Shown here: positions 1 through 8,078 of the stretch, in pieces
Position numbering within the stretch: the stretch's first letter is position 1
Layout: the number at the start of each line of letters is the position of its first letter
Source: an uncultured bacterium
GTDB taxonomy: Bacteria; Verrucomicrobiota; Kiritimatiellia; RFP12; UBA1067
DNA length: 35,500 nt
Assembly (NCBI GenBank): GCA_903935195.1
Contig: CAIZQW010000142.1
Location: 1 to 35,500, forward strand
Reading direction: 5' to 3'
Notes under the pieces: generated by a model
What the model was told of the DNA's origin: nothing
Seen by the model: the letters and a program-made list of their open reading frames with translations, nothing else
Database searches by the model: none
Made by a program: the position numbers and the translations under genes

Positions 1-407
1 AGGGTTGCCCCCATTGCGAATGATCCTCGACTGCAGCCTCCCGTAGGAGTCTGGGCAGTATCTCAGTCCCAGTGCGGCTGGTCGTCCTCTCAGACCAGCT
101 AACCGTAAGCCTTGGTGGGCCGTTACCCCGCCAACAAGCTGATGGTACGCGGACTCTTCAACTGGGGGCTGGTCCGGCTTGCGCCAGATCCCAGCCTTTA
201 ACATTTGGAGCATGTGCTCCTATGCCACATTCGGTATTAGCTCCGTTTTCACGGGGTTATCCCCACCCAGTGGACAGATTGTCCACGCGTTCCTCGCCCT
301 TCCGCCGCTCCCACCCGTTGTATTGCTACACCGGGTGATCGCTCGACTTGCATGCCTAATCCACGCTGCCAGCGTTCGTTCTGAGCCAGAATCAAACTCT
401 CAGAAAA
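1..407 (-). rRNA. rrs: 16S ribosomal RNA, 5' portion (truncated by window edge)
   Basis: Minus strand reads AGAGTTTGATTCTGGCTCAGAACGAACGCTGGCAGCGTGGATTAGGCATGCAAGTCGAGCG (canonical 16S 5' end). The plus strand at about 34-51 reads GCAGCCTCCCGTAGGAGT, the E. coli 338-355 region. The 5' end is estimated from the position of AGAGTTTGAT. Confidence 0.97.
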
Positions 408-604
408 ATTCCGAGTAGGGATGGACTGCTCCATCCCAAACTTCAAATAAGTTGTTGACCTAGCACAAGCTTCATTTTCCCACATCCCCGCCGGGCCGTT
501 CAAAACTGAACCGGACTCCGTGGGATGCGCCTAAGCTTCGGTTGTCAAAAGAACAAATTTTCTCTTGCGTTTCAGGCTTTCGCCTTGTTTCGCAAAGGAC
601 GTTC

Positions 605-634
605 AAGGTATCAAAACCCGCCCCGTCCTGTCAA
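605..634 (-). promoter_or_regulatory. Putative rrn promoter P2: TTGACA - 18 bp - TACCTT
   Basis: Minus strand TTGACA (629-634), 18-nt spacer, TACCTT (605-610), about 200 nt upstream of the 16S 5' end, with AT-rich sequence upstream. Confidence 0.6.
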
Positions 635-723
635 CAGCCAAAATGAAACTTTTTAATATTTCTTTCGGACCGCCCTTTTCACACCGCAAAAACCCGAAGG
701 TCTAGTGGCGCAAAAGGACGGTT

Positions 724-753
724 AATTTATCAAAGCTGACCCTGAAATGTCAA
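724..753 (-). promoter_or_regulatory. Putative rrn promoter P1: TTGACA - 18 bp - TAAATT, with A/T-tract UP-like element upstream
   Basis: Minus strand TTGACA (748-753), 18-nt spacer, TAAATT (724-729). Upstream on the minus strand: TTTTAAAAAAAATCAAACTTTTTTCAAAATACCCG. Confidence 0.65.
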
Positions 754-827
754 CGGGTATTTTGAAAAAAGTTTGATTTTTTTTAAAATGCTTTTCGAAG
801 TTGACTCTCAACTCCCCTTACTCACAT

Positions 828-843
828 AATATCACCTGATATT
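828..843. promoter_or_regulatory. Palindromic operator-like site AATATCA-CC-TGATATT upstream of the SSS transporter
   Basis: Perfect 7-bp half-sites around a 2-nt centre, about 34 bp upstream of the start codon, overlapping a TAATAT -10-like hexamer (827-832). Confidence 0.45.
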
Positions 844-876
844 TCTCAGAATTAAACAACAACGGAACTCTTTACT

Positions 877-2616
877 ATGACGATATTAACAGGATTGGAC
901 TGGCTCGTAATTGGGATCTATTTTTTAATGTTGGGCGCGGTGGTCTGGTGGTCCTCACGCAAGCAGGACAGCTCTGCGGACTACTTTCTGGCGGGACGTA
1001 ACATCGGCTGGTTTGCGATCGGCGGATCGCTCTTTGCCTCTAATATCGGCTCGGAACATATAGTGGGGCTAGCTGGTTCCGGCGCCTCAACCGGTATGGC
1101 CATGGCGCACTGGGAGATGCATGCGTGGTGCATGCTGCTGCTGGGCTGGGTCTTTGTCCCCTTCTATTATCGTTCGAATGTTTTTACCATGCCGGAGTTT
1201 CTTGAAAAACGTTTTGATGCGCGGGCTCGCTGGATCCTCTCGGTCGTCTCCCTCGTGGCGTATGTCTTCACCAAGGTCTCGGTCACAGTCTATGCCGGCG
1301 CACTGGTCTTTCAAACGCTGCTGCCCGAAATGAAATTGACGCTCTTTGGACAGGTCTGGGGTCCCTTCTGGATCGGCGCCTTTGCAACCGTTGTCCTCAC
1401 GGGTATTTATACTATTTTTGGTGGCCTGCGCGCAGTTCTCTACACGGACACCGCACAGGCACTAATCCTGCTCGCGGGCTCCTTCTTCATCACCTATTAC
1501 GGACTTGAGAGGCTGGGCGGCTGGGGCGAACTTCAGGCGGTCTGCAAGGAACGGGCTTCCGATCTCGCACTCTGGCGTCCCATGGTGCAGGCTGGGTCAA
1601 CATTGCCCTGGTGGAAAAATGGCGATTTCCCCTGGCTGGGTATTATGATTGCATCGCCCATTATCGGCATTTGGTATTGGTGCACCGATCAATATATTGT
1701 TCAGCGCACCCTGGCAGCTCGCAATCTCACGCAAGCCAGACGTGGCGCGCTCTTTGGCGCCTTCCTCAAACTCTGGCCTGTCTTGATTTTCTTGATTCCG
1801 GGTATGATAGGATTGGCGCTTCATCAGAAGGGGCTCCTAGTAATTCCTCCAAAAGTAGTGAATGGTGTAACCGCAACTGGGACAATTGATGGGGATCAGG
1901 TCTTTGCCACGCTCGTGATGAATTTGTTGCCGACCGGGCTGCGCGGACTCGTGGTCGCCGGACTCTTGGCCGCATTGATGAGCTCGCTCTCCTCGCTCTT
2001 CAATTCTTGCGCATCTCTCTTTACGATAGATATTTATGAAAAATTGCGTCCCAATCAATCCGAAAAACACCTCGTCACAGTAGGACGCGTCGTCACCGCC
2101 CTCATTGTGCTCCTAGGTATGGCGTGGATTCCCGTCATGTACAAAGTGGCTGGCGGCGGACTCTATCAATACCTGCAGAGCGTGCAAGGCTATCTGGCAC
2201 CGCCGATCACAGCCGTATTTTTATTGGGTCTCTTCTGGAAACGGGTCAATGCTCAGGGAGCCCTCTGGGGACTGGTCACCGGCTTTGTATTAGGCATGAT
2301 CAAGCTGACGATCCAGGCCAATTACGGTACCCTTGATGCAACTAAAGCTGCTGGACCGGCATGGCTCGCGGCGATCGGTGATTTTAATTTTCTCTATGCC
2401 TCAGGAGTTCTTTTTGTGATCAGTATCGCAGTCGTCATCGGCGTCTCGCTCCTCGGCAAGGCACAGGATGAAGCCTCGATTGCCGGCTTGACCTATAGTT
2501 CGATTGACAAAAAGGCGGTACGCGCCAGCATTCATCCCCTTGATATCGCTGCCACGGCCATCATCCTGGCCGCATTGCTTGGCATGTATCTCTACTTCTC
2601 CTTCTGGCTGAGGTAG
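877..2616 (+). CDS. Sodium:solute symporter (SSS/SGLT family) transporter
   Basis: 579 aa, many TM segments. SSS-type motifs ADYFLAGRNIGWFAIGGSLFASNIGSEHIVGLAGSGA and GGLRAVLYTDTAQALILLAG. Confidence 0.92.
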   Translation: MTILTGLDWLVIGIYFLMLGAVVWWSSRKQDSSADYFLAGRNIGWFAIGGSLFASNIGSEHIVGLAGSGASTGMAMAHWEMHAWCMLLLGWVFVPFYYRSNVFTMPEFLEKRFDARARWILSVVSLVAYVFTKVSVTVYAGALVFQTLLPEMKLTLFGQVWGPFWIGAFATVVLTGIYTIFGGLRAVLYTDTAQALILLAGSFFITYYGLERLGGWGELQAVCKERASDLALWRPMVQAGSTLPWWKNGDFPWLGIMIASPIIGIWYWCTDQYIVQRTLAARNLTQARRGALFGAFLKLWPVLIFLIPGMIGLALHQKGLLVIPPKVVNGVTATGTIDGDQVFATLVMNLLPTGLRGLVVAGLLAALMSSLSSLFNSCASLFTIDIYEKLRPNQSEKHLVTVGRVVTALIVLLGMAWIPVMYKVAGGGLYQYLQSVQGYLAPPITAVFLLGLFWKRVNAQGALWGLVTGFVLGMIKLTIQANYGTLDATKAAGPAWLAAIGDFNFLYASGVLFVISIAVVIGVSLLGKAQDEASIAGLTYSSIDKKAVRASIHPLDIAATAIILAALLGMYLYFSFWLR

Positions 2617-2627
2617 AGAGAAAACCC

Positions 2628-4367
2628 CTACTCTTTTACATTCCCAGTTCCCGCCCACTCGGTGCCGCGCAGGATGAGTGAGGTGCAGCCTTCGTTTTCA
2701 ATAGCCTTGGCGTTGTGGCCCAGCACGAGGTTGAAGCAGCGCCCCTTTTCCAACTCCATGGTCATGGCCATGACTTCAGGCTCGCCTGTACCGCCGCCGC
2801 CCTTTTCACTCTTCTCCTTGGGGATGGTGGTGGTAGCCAGCATCTTGCGAGCGGGATTCCGATTGGAGAGCTTCTGCCAGGGTTCGTCGAAGGTCACAAA
2901 ATCCTTCATGCCTTTGGTAATCGGATGATCAACATTCTCGATCTTCACCGTATACTCCTGCTGCTTGGGATGATAGGTCCCCTTCTCCCAGGTGCCACCG
3001 ATGAGGCTCATGAATTCCGGCCAATTGTAGAAGATACTTCCGCCGGCATGGAAAATAAAGACGCCGCCGCCCTTCTTAACCCACGGGATGAAGGCATCCT
3101 TCATGGGCTGACTCCACTCCCGTTTATCTTTGCCGAAGGTGTTCCAGTTGAAGAAGACCACATCGCAGGAGGCCAAGGCGTCAGGGGTCATCTCCCAAGG
3201 TGTCTCCGTAACCGTCACTGCAAATTTCGGATTTTTTGCCAACACCTTTTTGAGGCTCTCGGTCGTCTCCTGCCAGTTATGGTTGTTTGCTCCCGACAGG
3301 AGCAACACACGGATCTTTCCAGTGGTAGGTACAGCTGCCATCGGTGCATTCGGTAGCTTTTTAGACTCAGCACCTCCAACACTCTTGAGCGCAGCTTCGA
3401 TCAATTGCTTCTCTTCGTCGCGTTCAGCAACGGTGGCCAGCGTTTTAAGCACCTCCGCCTTCTTGGTCGCATCAGCCATGTCCTTCTTCTCCAGCAGGGT
3501 TATGACACTGCGTATCGCTAAAATCTTGACCGAACCATCCGCATCTCCCTTCGCGACAGTGACCAGCGCATCGAGCGCGATGGGCTGACTCCACTTTGAA
3601 AGCGTCCGCACAATCGCCTTGCGATAGTCCACTGTTCCTTGCTTTGCCTCGTCCGCCAGCACCTGGCAGATGCTTGGGCTCTGTAAAGATCCGAGGAGTT
3701 CAAGAGCACCCAGGCGTGCCTCAGGAGACAACTTCAAAAACTGCGCAAGAACACCCTTCTCTACCTGCTCCTTGCCTGGCAATTGCTGTGCAACGGAGGA
3801 GAGCGCGGAGACAAACGGTTCACATTGCCCAGCAGGGAGGCTGGTGAAAACAAAGGTCATCGCCTTTGCAAAATCTTCGCCTTGCAGACAGAGACGGAAG
3901 GCTCCGGCTGCCGCCTGATTGACGCCCTTCTCGGCATAGAGCGAAGGATCACAAAGCTTTGCGATCAGCCCCTTCTCATGGCGGGAAGCCAGCAGCTCAA
4001 TCGCTTTACAACGCGAACTGGGCTTCGCCATCTGTTCATAGAGAAACGCATCCAGTCCCTTGGCAGGACTCGAGGCGACCATCAATGGAGCTAAACGGCC
4101 CTCCTCCCCGTCCTTCGAACAGGCGGCGAAGAGAAGCGGGAAGGCCGCAGGATCGCAGGTCTTCACCGTGGCGCGTAATGCCACCAGACGGACAAGCTCC
4201 GATTCGTCGGAGAGTGCTGCCAGCAGGAGCGGTTTAACTGAAGGATCCTCAGCCTGCGCAGTCAGGGCTGTGATCTTACGGGCTCTCTCAATCACCTGTG
4301 CGTCATCACTGGCAAAAAGAGGCGCGCAGGTGAGGAGTGCGGAGAGGATGGGTAGTAATATTTTCAT
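2628..4367 (-). CDS. HEAT-repeat protein with C-terminal ThuA-like (trehalose utilisation-type) domain, secreted
   Basis: 579 aa. N-terminal signal peptide (MKILLPILSALLTCAPLFA), alpha-helical HEAT-like repeats, ThuA-like C-terminus (KIRVLLLSGANNHNWQETTESLKKVL ... GGGVFIFHAGGSIFYNWPEF ... HPITKGMKDF). Confidence 0.85.
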   Translation of the reverse strand: MKILLPILSALLTCAPLFASDDAQVIERARKITALTAQAEDPSVKPLLLAALSDESELVRLVALRATVKTCDPAAFPLLFAACSKDGEEGRLAPLMVASSPAKGLDAFLYEQMAKPSSRCKAIELLASRHEKGLIAKLCDPSLYAEKGVNQAAAGAFRLCLQGEDFAKAMTFVFTSLPAGQCEPFVSALSSVAQQLPGKEQVEKGVLAQFLKLSPEARLGALELLGSLQSPSICQVLADEAKQGTVDYRKAIVRTLSKWSQPIALDALVTVAKGDADGSVKILAIRSVITLLEKKDMADATKKAEVLKTLATVAERDEEKQLIEAALKSVGGAESKKLPNAPMAAVPTTGKIRVLLLSGANNHNWQETTESLKKVLAKNPKFAVTVTETPWEMTPDALASCDVVFFNWNTFGKDKREWSQPMKDAFIPWVKKGGGVFIFHAGGSIFYNWPEFMSLIGGTWEKGTYHPKQQEYTVKIENVDHPITKGMKDFVTFDEPWQKLSNRNPARKMLATTTIPKEKSEKGGGGTGEPEVMAMTMELEKGRCFNLVLGHNAKAIENEGCTSLILRGTEWAGTGNVKE

Positions 4368-4388
4368 GTGTTGGATTTCCTATCGTGC

Positions 4389-4453
4389 GGGCGACCTGCC
4401 GGTCGCCCTTACTGAGTTTGGTTGGTCTTTAGGTCGTCATGGGGTCGCCCCTA
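4389..4453. repeat. REP-like pair of GGGCGACC elements between gfo/idh-type and thuA-type genes
   Basis: Perfect hairpin GGGCGACC-TGCC-GGTCGCCC (4389-4408). A second related copy GGGGTCGCCCCTA (4441-4453) runs into the stop codon of the 4451..5728 CDS. Confidence 0.65.
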
Positions 4454-5728
4454 CGCGATATACGCTGGACGTTGAACTTTACGGCGCATCATCTTCTGGG
4501 CCTCTTCATCTCCGATAATGGTTTGGTTCGCGATATCCCACTTGATCTTTCGTCCCGTATGACAGGCGATGTTGGTGAGATGGCTGATGTTGTCCGAGTG
4601 GTAGGCGCCTTCGATGCCACTGCACGGCGTCTCGCGGGTCTTGATACACTGCGCGAAATCGGCAGTATGATGGAAGCCCGTGGTGTTCGCACGGCATGGA
4701 TTGGTTGATTGCGGGATCGGCGAACGGAGCAGGTTAATGGGATTGGCGGTCAATTTGCCACGCGAAATGCTGATGCTCCCGTTCTCACCGACAAACGTCG
4801 TGCAGTCGTCGCCCGACTTAAAGGTGAACGCGATGCCGTTTGCAAAACGCCCCTTGGCATTCCATGTTCCGAAGGTGTCAAAGAGGCAATCGGTCTTACG
4901 TTCTCCGGTCCCTTCAATCTCGACCGGGACACTGTCGGGCAGATCATACAAGGCCCAGCACATCACATCCAACGGGTGTGCACCCCAGCCACCCAGGAAG
5001 CCAATGGCGCACTCCGAGGAATACCATGCACCCCCGTTCGTGCAACGATCTTTAGTATATGGACGGTCCCTTGTCGGCCCCAACCAGAGATCATACGCAA
5101 GTCCCTCCGGAACAGGAAGTGGCTCAAGACTGCCCCCTCCAATAGCACCGCGAGGAGCGACAACATCTACGCGGCTAATCTTACCGAGGATGCCTGAACG
5201 TACCAGCTCACATCCGATACGGATATGCGAGGAGGAACGCTGCTGCGTGCCATACTGGAAGACGCGTTTATGTTTATAGACCGTCTCCCGCACATGTTTA
5301 TTGTCGTCAATCGAGAGCGTCAGGGGCTTTTCGATGTAGACATCCTTGCCAGCCTGCATCGAGAGCACAGCGACACCATGATGCCAATGGTCAGGCGTTG
5401 CGCAGACCACACCATCCACATCGGAACGCGTGATCATCTCGCGGAAATCTGTGTAGGCGGTGCAAACATTCCCGCCGTACTTCTGATTCACCAGCGCCGC
5501 CTTCGCCTCACGACGGCTCTTAAAGCAGTCCGCAACCCCCACGATGCGGATCCAGTCCGGTTGCAAAATCGCACCCAAGAGTCCGCCGCCCTGTCCGCCG
5601 ACGCCCACGCTGACCAGATTCACCCGGTTCGAAGGTGCTGTCGCACCATACAGAATGTTAGACGGCACCACCAGCGGTGCTGTACCTGCTGCCAATGCAG
5701 CTTTCAAAAACCCTCTACGTGTGTTCAT
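4451..5728 (-). CDS. Gfo/Idh/MocA family oxidoreductase with Tat-type signal
   Basis: 425 aa. MNTRRGFLKAALAAGTAPLVVPS (Tat motif RRGFLK), NAD-binding VGVGGQGG, EKPLTLS motif. Confidence 0.92.
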   Translation of the reverse strand: MNTRRGFLKAALAAGTAPLVVPSNILYGATAPSNRVNLVSVGVGGQGGGLLGAILQPDWIRIVGVADCFKSRREAKAALVNQKYGGNVCTAYTDFREMITRSDVDGVVCATPDHWHHGVAVLSMQAGKDVYIEKPLTLSIDDNKHVRETVYKHKRVFQYGTQQRSSSHIRIGCELVRSGILGKISRVDVVAPRGAIGGGSLEPLPVPEGLAYDLWLGPTRDRPYTKDRCTNGGAWYSSECAIGFLGGWGAHPLDVMCWALYDLPDSVPVEIEGTGERKTDCLFDTFGTWNAKGRFANGIAFTFKSGDDCTTFVGENGSISISRGKLTANPINLLRSPIPQSTNPCRANTTGFHHTADFAQCIKTRETPCSGIEGAYHSDNISHLTNIACHTGRKIKWDIANQTIIGDEEAQKMMRRKVQRPAYIA

Positions 5729-5746
5729 GTGTATTGTCCTTTATCT

Positions 5747-5906
5747 TACTGGAATATTGGAATATGGGAATGTTGGAATATTGGGCGAAAGAAATATGGC
5801 GCTGTGTGGGGCACGCGCCTGCGTGCCTAGGACGAGCAGACGCTCGTCCCTCCCGGAAGGCATGTTCTTACATTATTCCAGTATTCCGACATTCCATTAT
5901 TCCATC
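5747..5906. repeat. Inverted-arm cassette A: 4x TGGAATNN arms flanking a core of about 87 bp with two perfect hairpins
   Basis: Left arm TGGAATATTGGAATATGGGAATGTTGGAATATTG; reverse complement of right arm TGGAATAATGGAATGTCGGAATACTGGAATAATG (28/34 identical). Core contains GGCACGC-GCCT-GCGTGCC and GGACGAGC-AGAC-GCTCGTCC. Confidence 0.8.
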
Positions 5907-5913
5907 CCCCCCC

Positions 5914-6774
5914 CTACCATTTCATCAATCGTTTCGCGGAAAGCTTCACAGCCTCTGCGCCTGCAATCTCAAGCGTCGTCGCGACGTTGATCTTGGCTTT
6001 CTGGAGCGCCTTGGCAATGGCCTCCACACCGACAACCCCGTCGCCGAGTGCGATGAGAGCCATGCCGCAACCAAAAATCTTGCCGCGTTTAGCGACCATC
6101 CCTTCGGGCATATCCTTCCAATGGACATGTCCAATGCGCGTCCCAAAGGCCTTCACATAGGCCATTGGATCACCGCCACCGAGCCAGCAGTTGCCAGTGT
6201 CCAAACAGACGCCGACGGTCTTTTCATGGCCCAACGCATTCAACAGATCGCCCATCATGGTAAGATTGTCAGAGACAGGCCCATGGGTCTCAATCAACAG
6301 TTTGATGCCTAACTCTTCAGCCCACTGGATCGGCACTTGCAGTTTTTCACGCACCAACAAAAGCTGTTCAGCGGGTTTAAGTGATTTACCAAACGCTGTA
6401 TGGGGCTCACCCTCTGTTGTAATAACTTCTTTAATACCTAAATCCTTGGCGAGGCGAATCGCCTTGATAATTTGCGCGGTGCCATACGTGGCTGGCGAGG
6501 TGGGGTCCAAGAGATTCGCATGACAGCAAAAGGCGCTCAGCGTGATCCCCGCCTCTTTCGCCATCGCACGGATCGTGGCTGGATGGGCATCCAGACTGAC
6601 GGTCGGCGCGAAACCGAACTCCTCACCTAACGCGGCGCCATCGTGGTTATCCGTCACATCCGCATACTTAAATCCCATCTCCCGAATCGCTTTCAATTGA
6701 CGCGACATGGGAGCAAAGGGCTCAACACAGGCAAAACATCCAATCTTCATAAACAAATTTCCTTTCTTCAGCAT
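5914..6774 (-). CDS. Sugar phosphate isomerase/epimerase (xylose isomerase-like TIM barrel)
   Basis: Motifs in the translation: GVCLDTGNCWLGGGDPMAYVKAFGTRIGHVHWKD and LLIETHGPVSDN. A likely start is the internal Met (MKIGCFACVEPFAPMS), about 8 aa after the ORF start. Confidence 0.88.
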   Translation of the reverse strand: MLKKGNLFMKIGCFACVEPFAPMSRQLKAIREMGFKYADVTDNHDGAALGEEFGFAPTVSLDAHPATIRAMAKEAGITLSAFCCHANLLDPTSPATYGTAQIIKAIRLAKDLGIKEVITTEGEPHTAFGKSLKPAEQLLLVREKLQVPIQWAEELGIKLLIETHGPVSDNLTMMGDLLNALGHEKTVGVCLDTGNCWLGGGDPMAYVKAFGTRIGHVHWKDMPEGMVAKRGKIFGCGMALIALGDGVVGVEAIAKALQKAKINVATTLEIAGAEAVKLSAKRLMKW

Positions 6775-6891
6775 CCTTACAGTAGCAAAAGATGCACCTG
6801 ACGACTATAACAAGATTCTTCACTGAAGAAATTTAACATTTTTACTTGAAATCGCTTGCCCTGCATTCTGAATCGTTAGATAATATCAACC

Positions 6892-7887
6892 ATGAAAAAA
6901 GGGAGCTTAACCAAGGCCGTGCCACTCCACGCTGATTCCTGCGAAACCGTGAAGGAAGCACTGCAGGCGGGAGAGATGGAGCTTTTCGGGATTGCCCGAA
7001 ACAACTATCCCGGCACCCCCTTCAAGGCGAGCGAAGTCCCCGGTGTGAGTTGCTTCGGTTACTGGAAGACAACTGGCAAACAGAGCTATGGACTGCCCAC
7101 CCATCAAAATGAGGGGATTGAACTGACCGTCTCGCTACAAGGAGAGTCCCCGGTGACGGTAGACGGTGTAAGCCATAGCCTCGGACAGGGACAGATCATG
7201 GTTACACGTCCCTGGCAGAAGCACTCCATCGGAAACCCCTGCTTTACCCAAGGCCGCATCGGCTGGCTCATCCTTGATGTTGGCGTGCGCCATCCGCATC
7301 AGGAGTGGATCTGGCCTGACTGGGTGCTTCTAAGTAAGAGCGAACTGAAGAGTCTGACACGCGCACTCCGACAGAATGAAGATGCCATTCGCCCTGTTTC
7401 GCCAACCTACTTAGAGCTTTTCAACCGCCTCTTGCTGATCGCCAAATCTCCTGGGCAACCACACCGCGCTACGCGGATCGCACTCCTCGTGAACAGTATG
7501 CTGCTTGAACTCTTTGTGACTTTCGACTCCACACCGACAACCTATAAAGAATCCCTGACCGACTCCCTGCGCAGTATCAGACTCTTTTTAGAACAGCTCC
7601 CGAAACGGCTCCACGAACCTTGGACTCTCCAGACGATGGCTGAGGCATGTGGTATCGGACTCACACGCTTCTCAACCCAGTTCAGTGCCCTTACCGGCGA
7701 AACCCCTGCCAAGTATCTGATGAACCTGCGCATGGAGACCGCTGCAAAGCTTCTCCAAAATAGAGAACTCCCATTGCAAGACATCATCAAGCAGGTCGGC
7801 TTCACGACAACCAGCTATTTCATCCAGGTTTTTTCCCGCCACCATGGCCAGACCCCTGCGGTCTACCGGAGAAGCCATTTAAGTTGA
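6892..7887 (+). CDS. AraC family transcriptional regulator
   Basis: 331 aa with C-terminal double HTH (LQTMAEACGIGLTRFSTQFSALTGETPAKYLMNLRMETAAKLLQNRELPLQDIIKQVGFTTTSYFIQVFSRHHGQTPAVYRR). Divergent from the isomerase/oxidoreductase/ThuA genes. Confidence 0.93.
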   Translation: MKKGSLTKAVPLHADSCETVKEALQAGEMELFGIARNNYPGTPFKASEVPGVSCFGYWKTTGKQSYGLPTHQNEGIELTVSLQGESPVTVDGVSHSLGQGQIMVTRPWQKHSIGNPCFTQGRIGWLILDVGVRHPHQEWIWPDWVLLSKSELKSLTRALRQNEDAIRPVSPTYLELFNRLLLIAKSPGQPHRATRIALLVNSMLLELFVTFDSTPTTYKESLTDSLRSIRLFLEQLPKRLHEPWTLQTMAEACGIGLTRFSTQFSALTGETPAKYLMNLRMETAAKLLQNRELPLQDIIKQVGFTTTSYFIQVFSRHHGQTPAVYRRSHLS

Positions 7888-7899
7888 ATTTGGATAGAC

Positions 7900-8007
7900 T
7901 TATCAACTGTTTATCACTTTAAAGTTATCAACAGGTTATATTAAACTGTGTATAACTCTTAAAATGTTTATTAATAACTAGTTATATTGTTGATAATTTG
8001 TTGATAT
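7900..8007. other. AT-rich cluster of DnaA-box-like 9-mers; candidate origin of replication or dense operator array
   Basis: TTATCAACT (7900), TTATCACTT (7911), TTATCAACA (7925), TGTGTATAA = rc TTATACACA (7947), TGTTGATAA = rc TTATCAACA (7988), TGTTGATAT (7999). Also the palindromes TTATTAATAA (7968-7977) and ATAACTAGTTAT (7974-7985). Strongly AT-rich against a moderately GC-rich background. Confidence 0.4.
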
Positions 8008-8078
8008 CATCCCCTTGTGAAAAACACTCAAATCCGTCATACTACTCGTCATTCACATGTTATGAACAACACGATTTT

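Noticed and set aside
72-503. Short ORFs (72..338, 179..418, 249..503) in the first 500 bp
   Set aside because: They lie in the 16S rRNA gene or its leader; coding is implausible.
2715-3588. Plus-strand ORFs of 213 and 152 aa opposite the ThuA-like gene
   Set aside because: Antisense shadow ORFs of a well-supported CDS with no recognisable domain.
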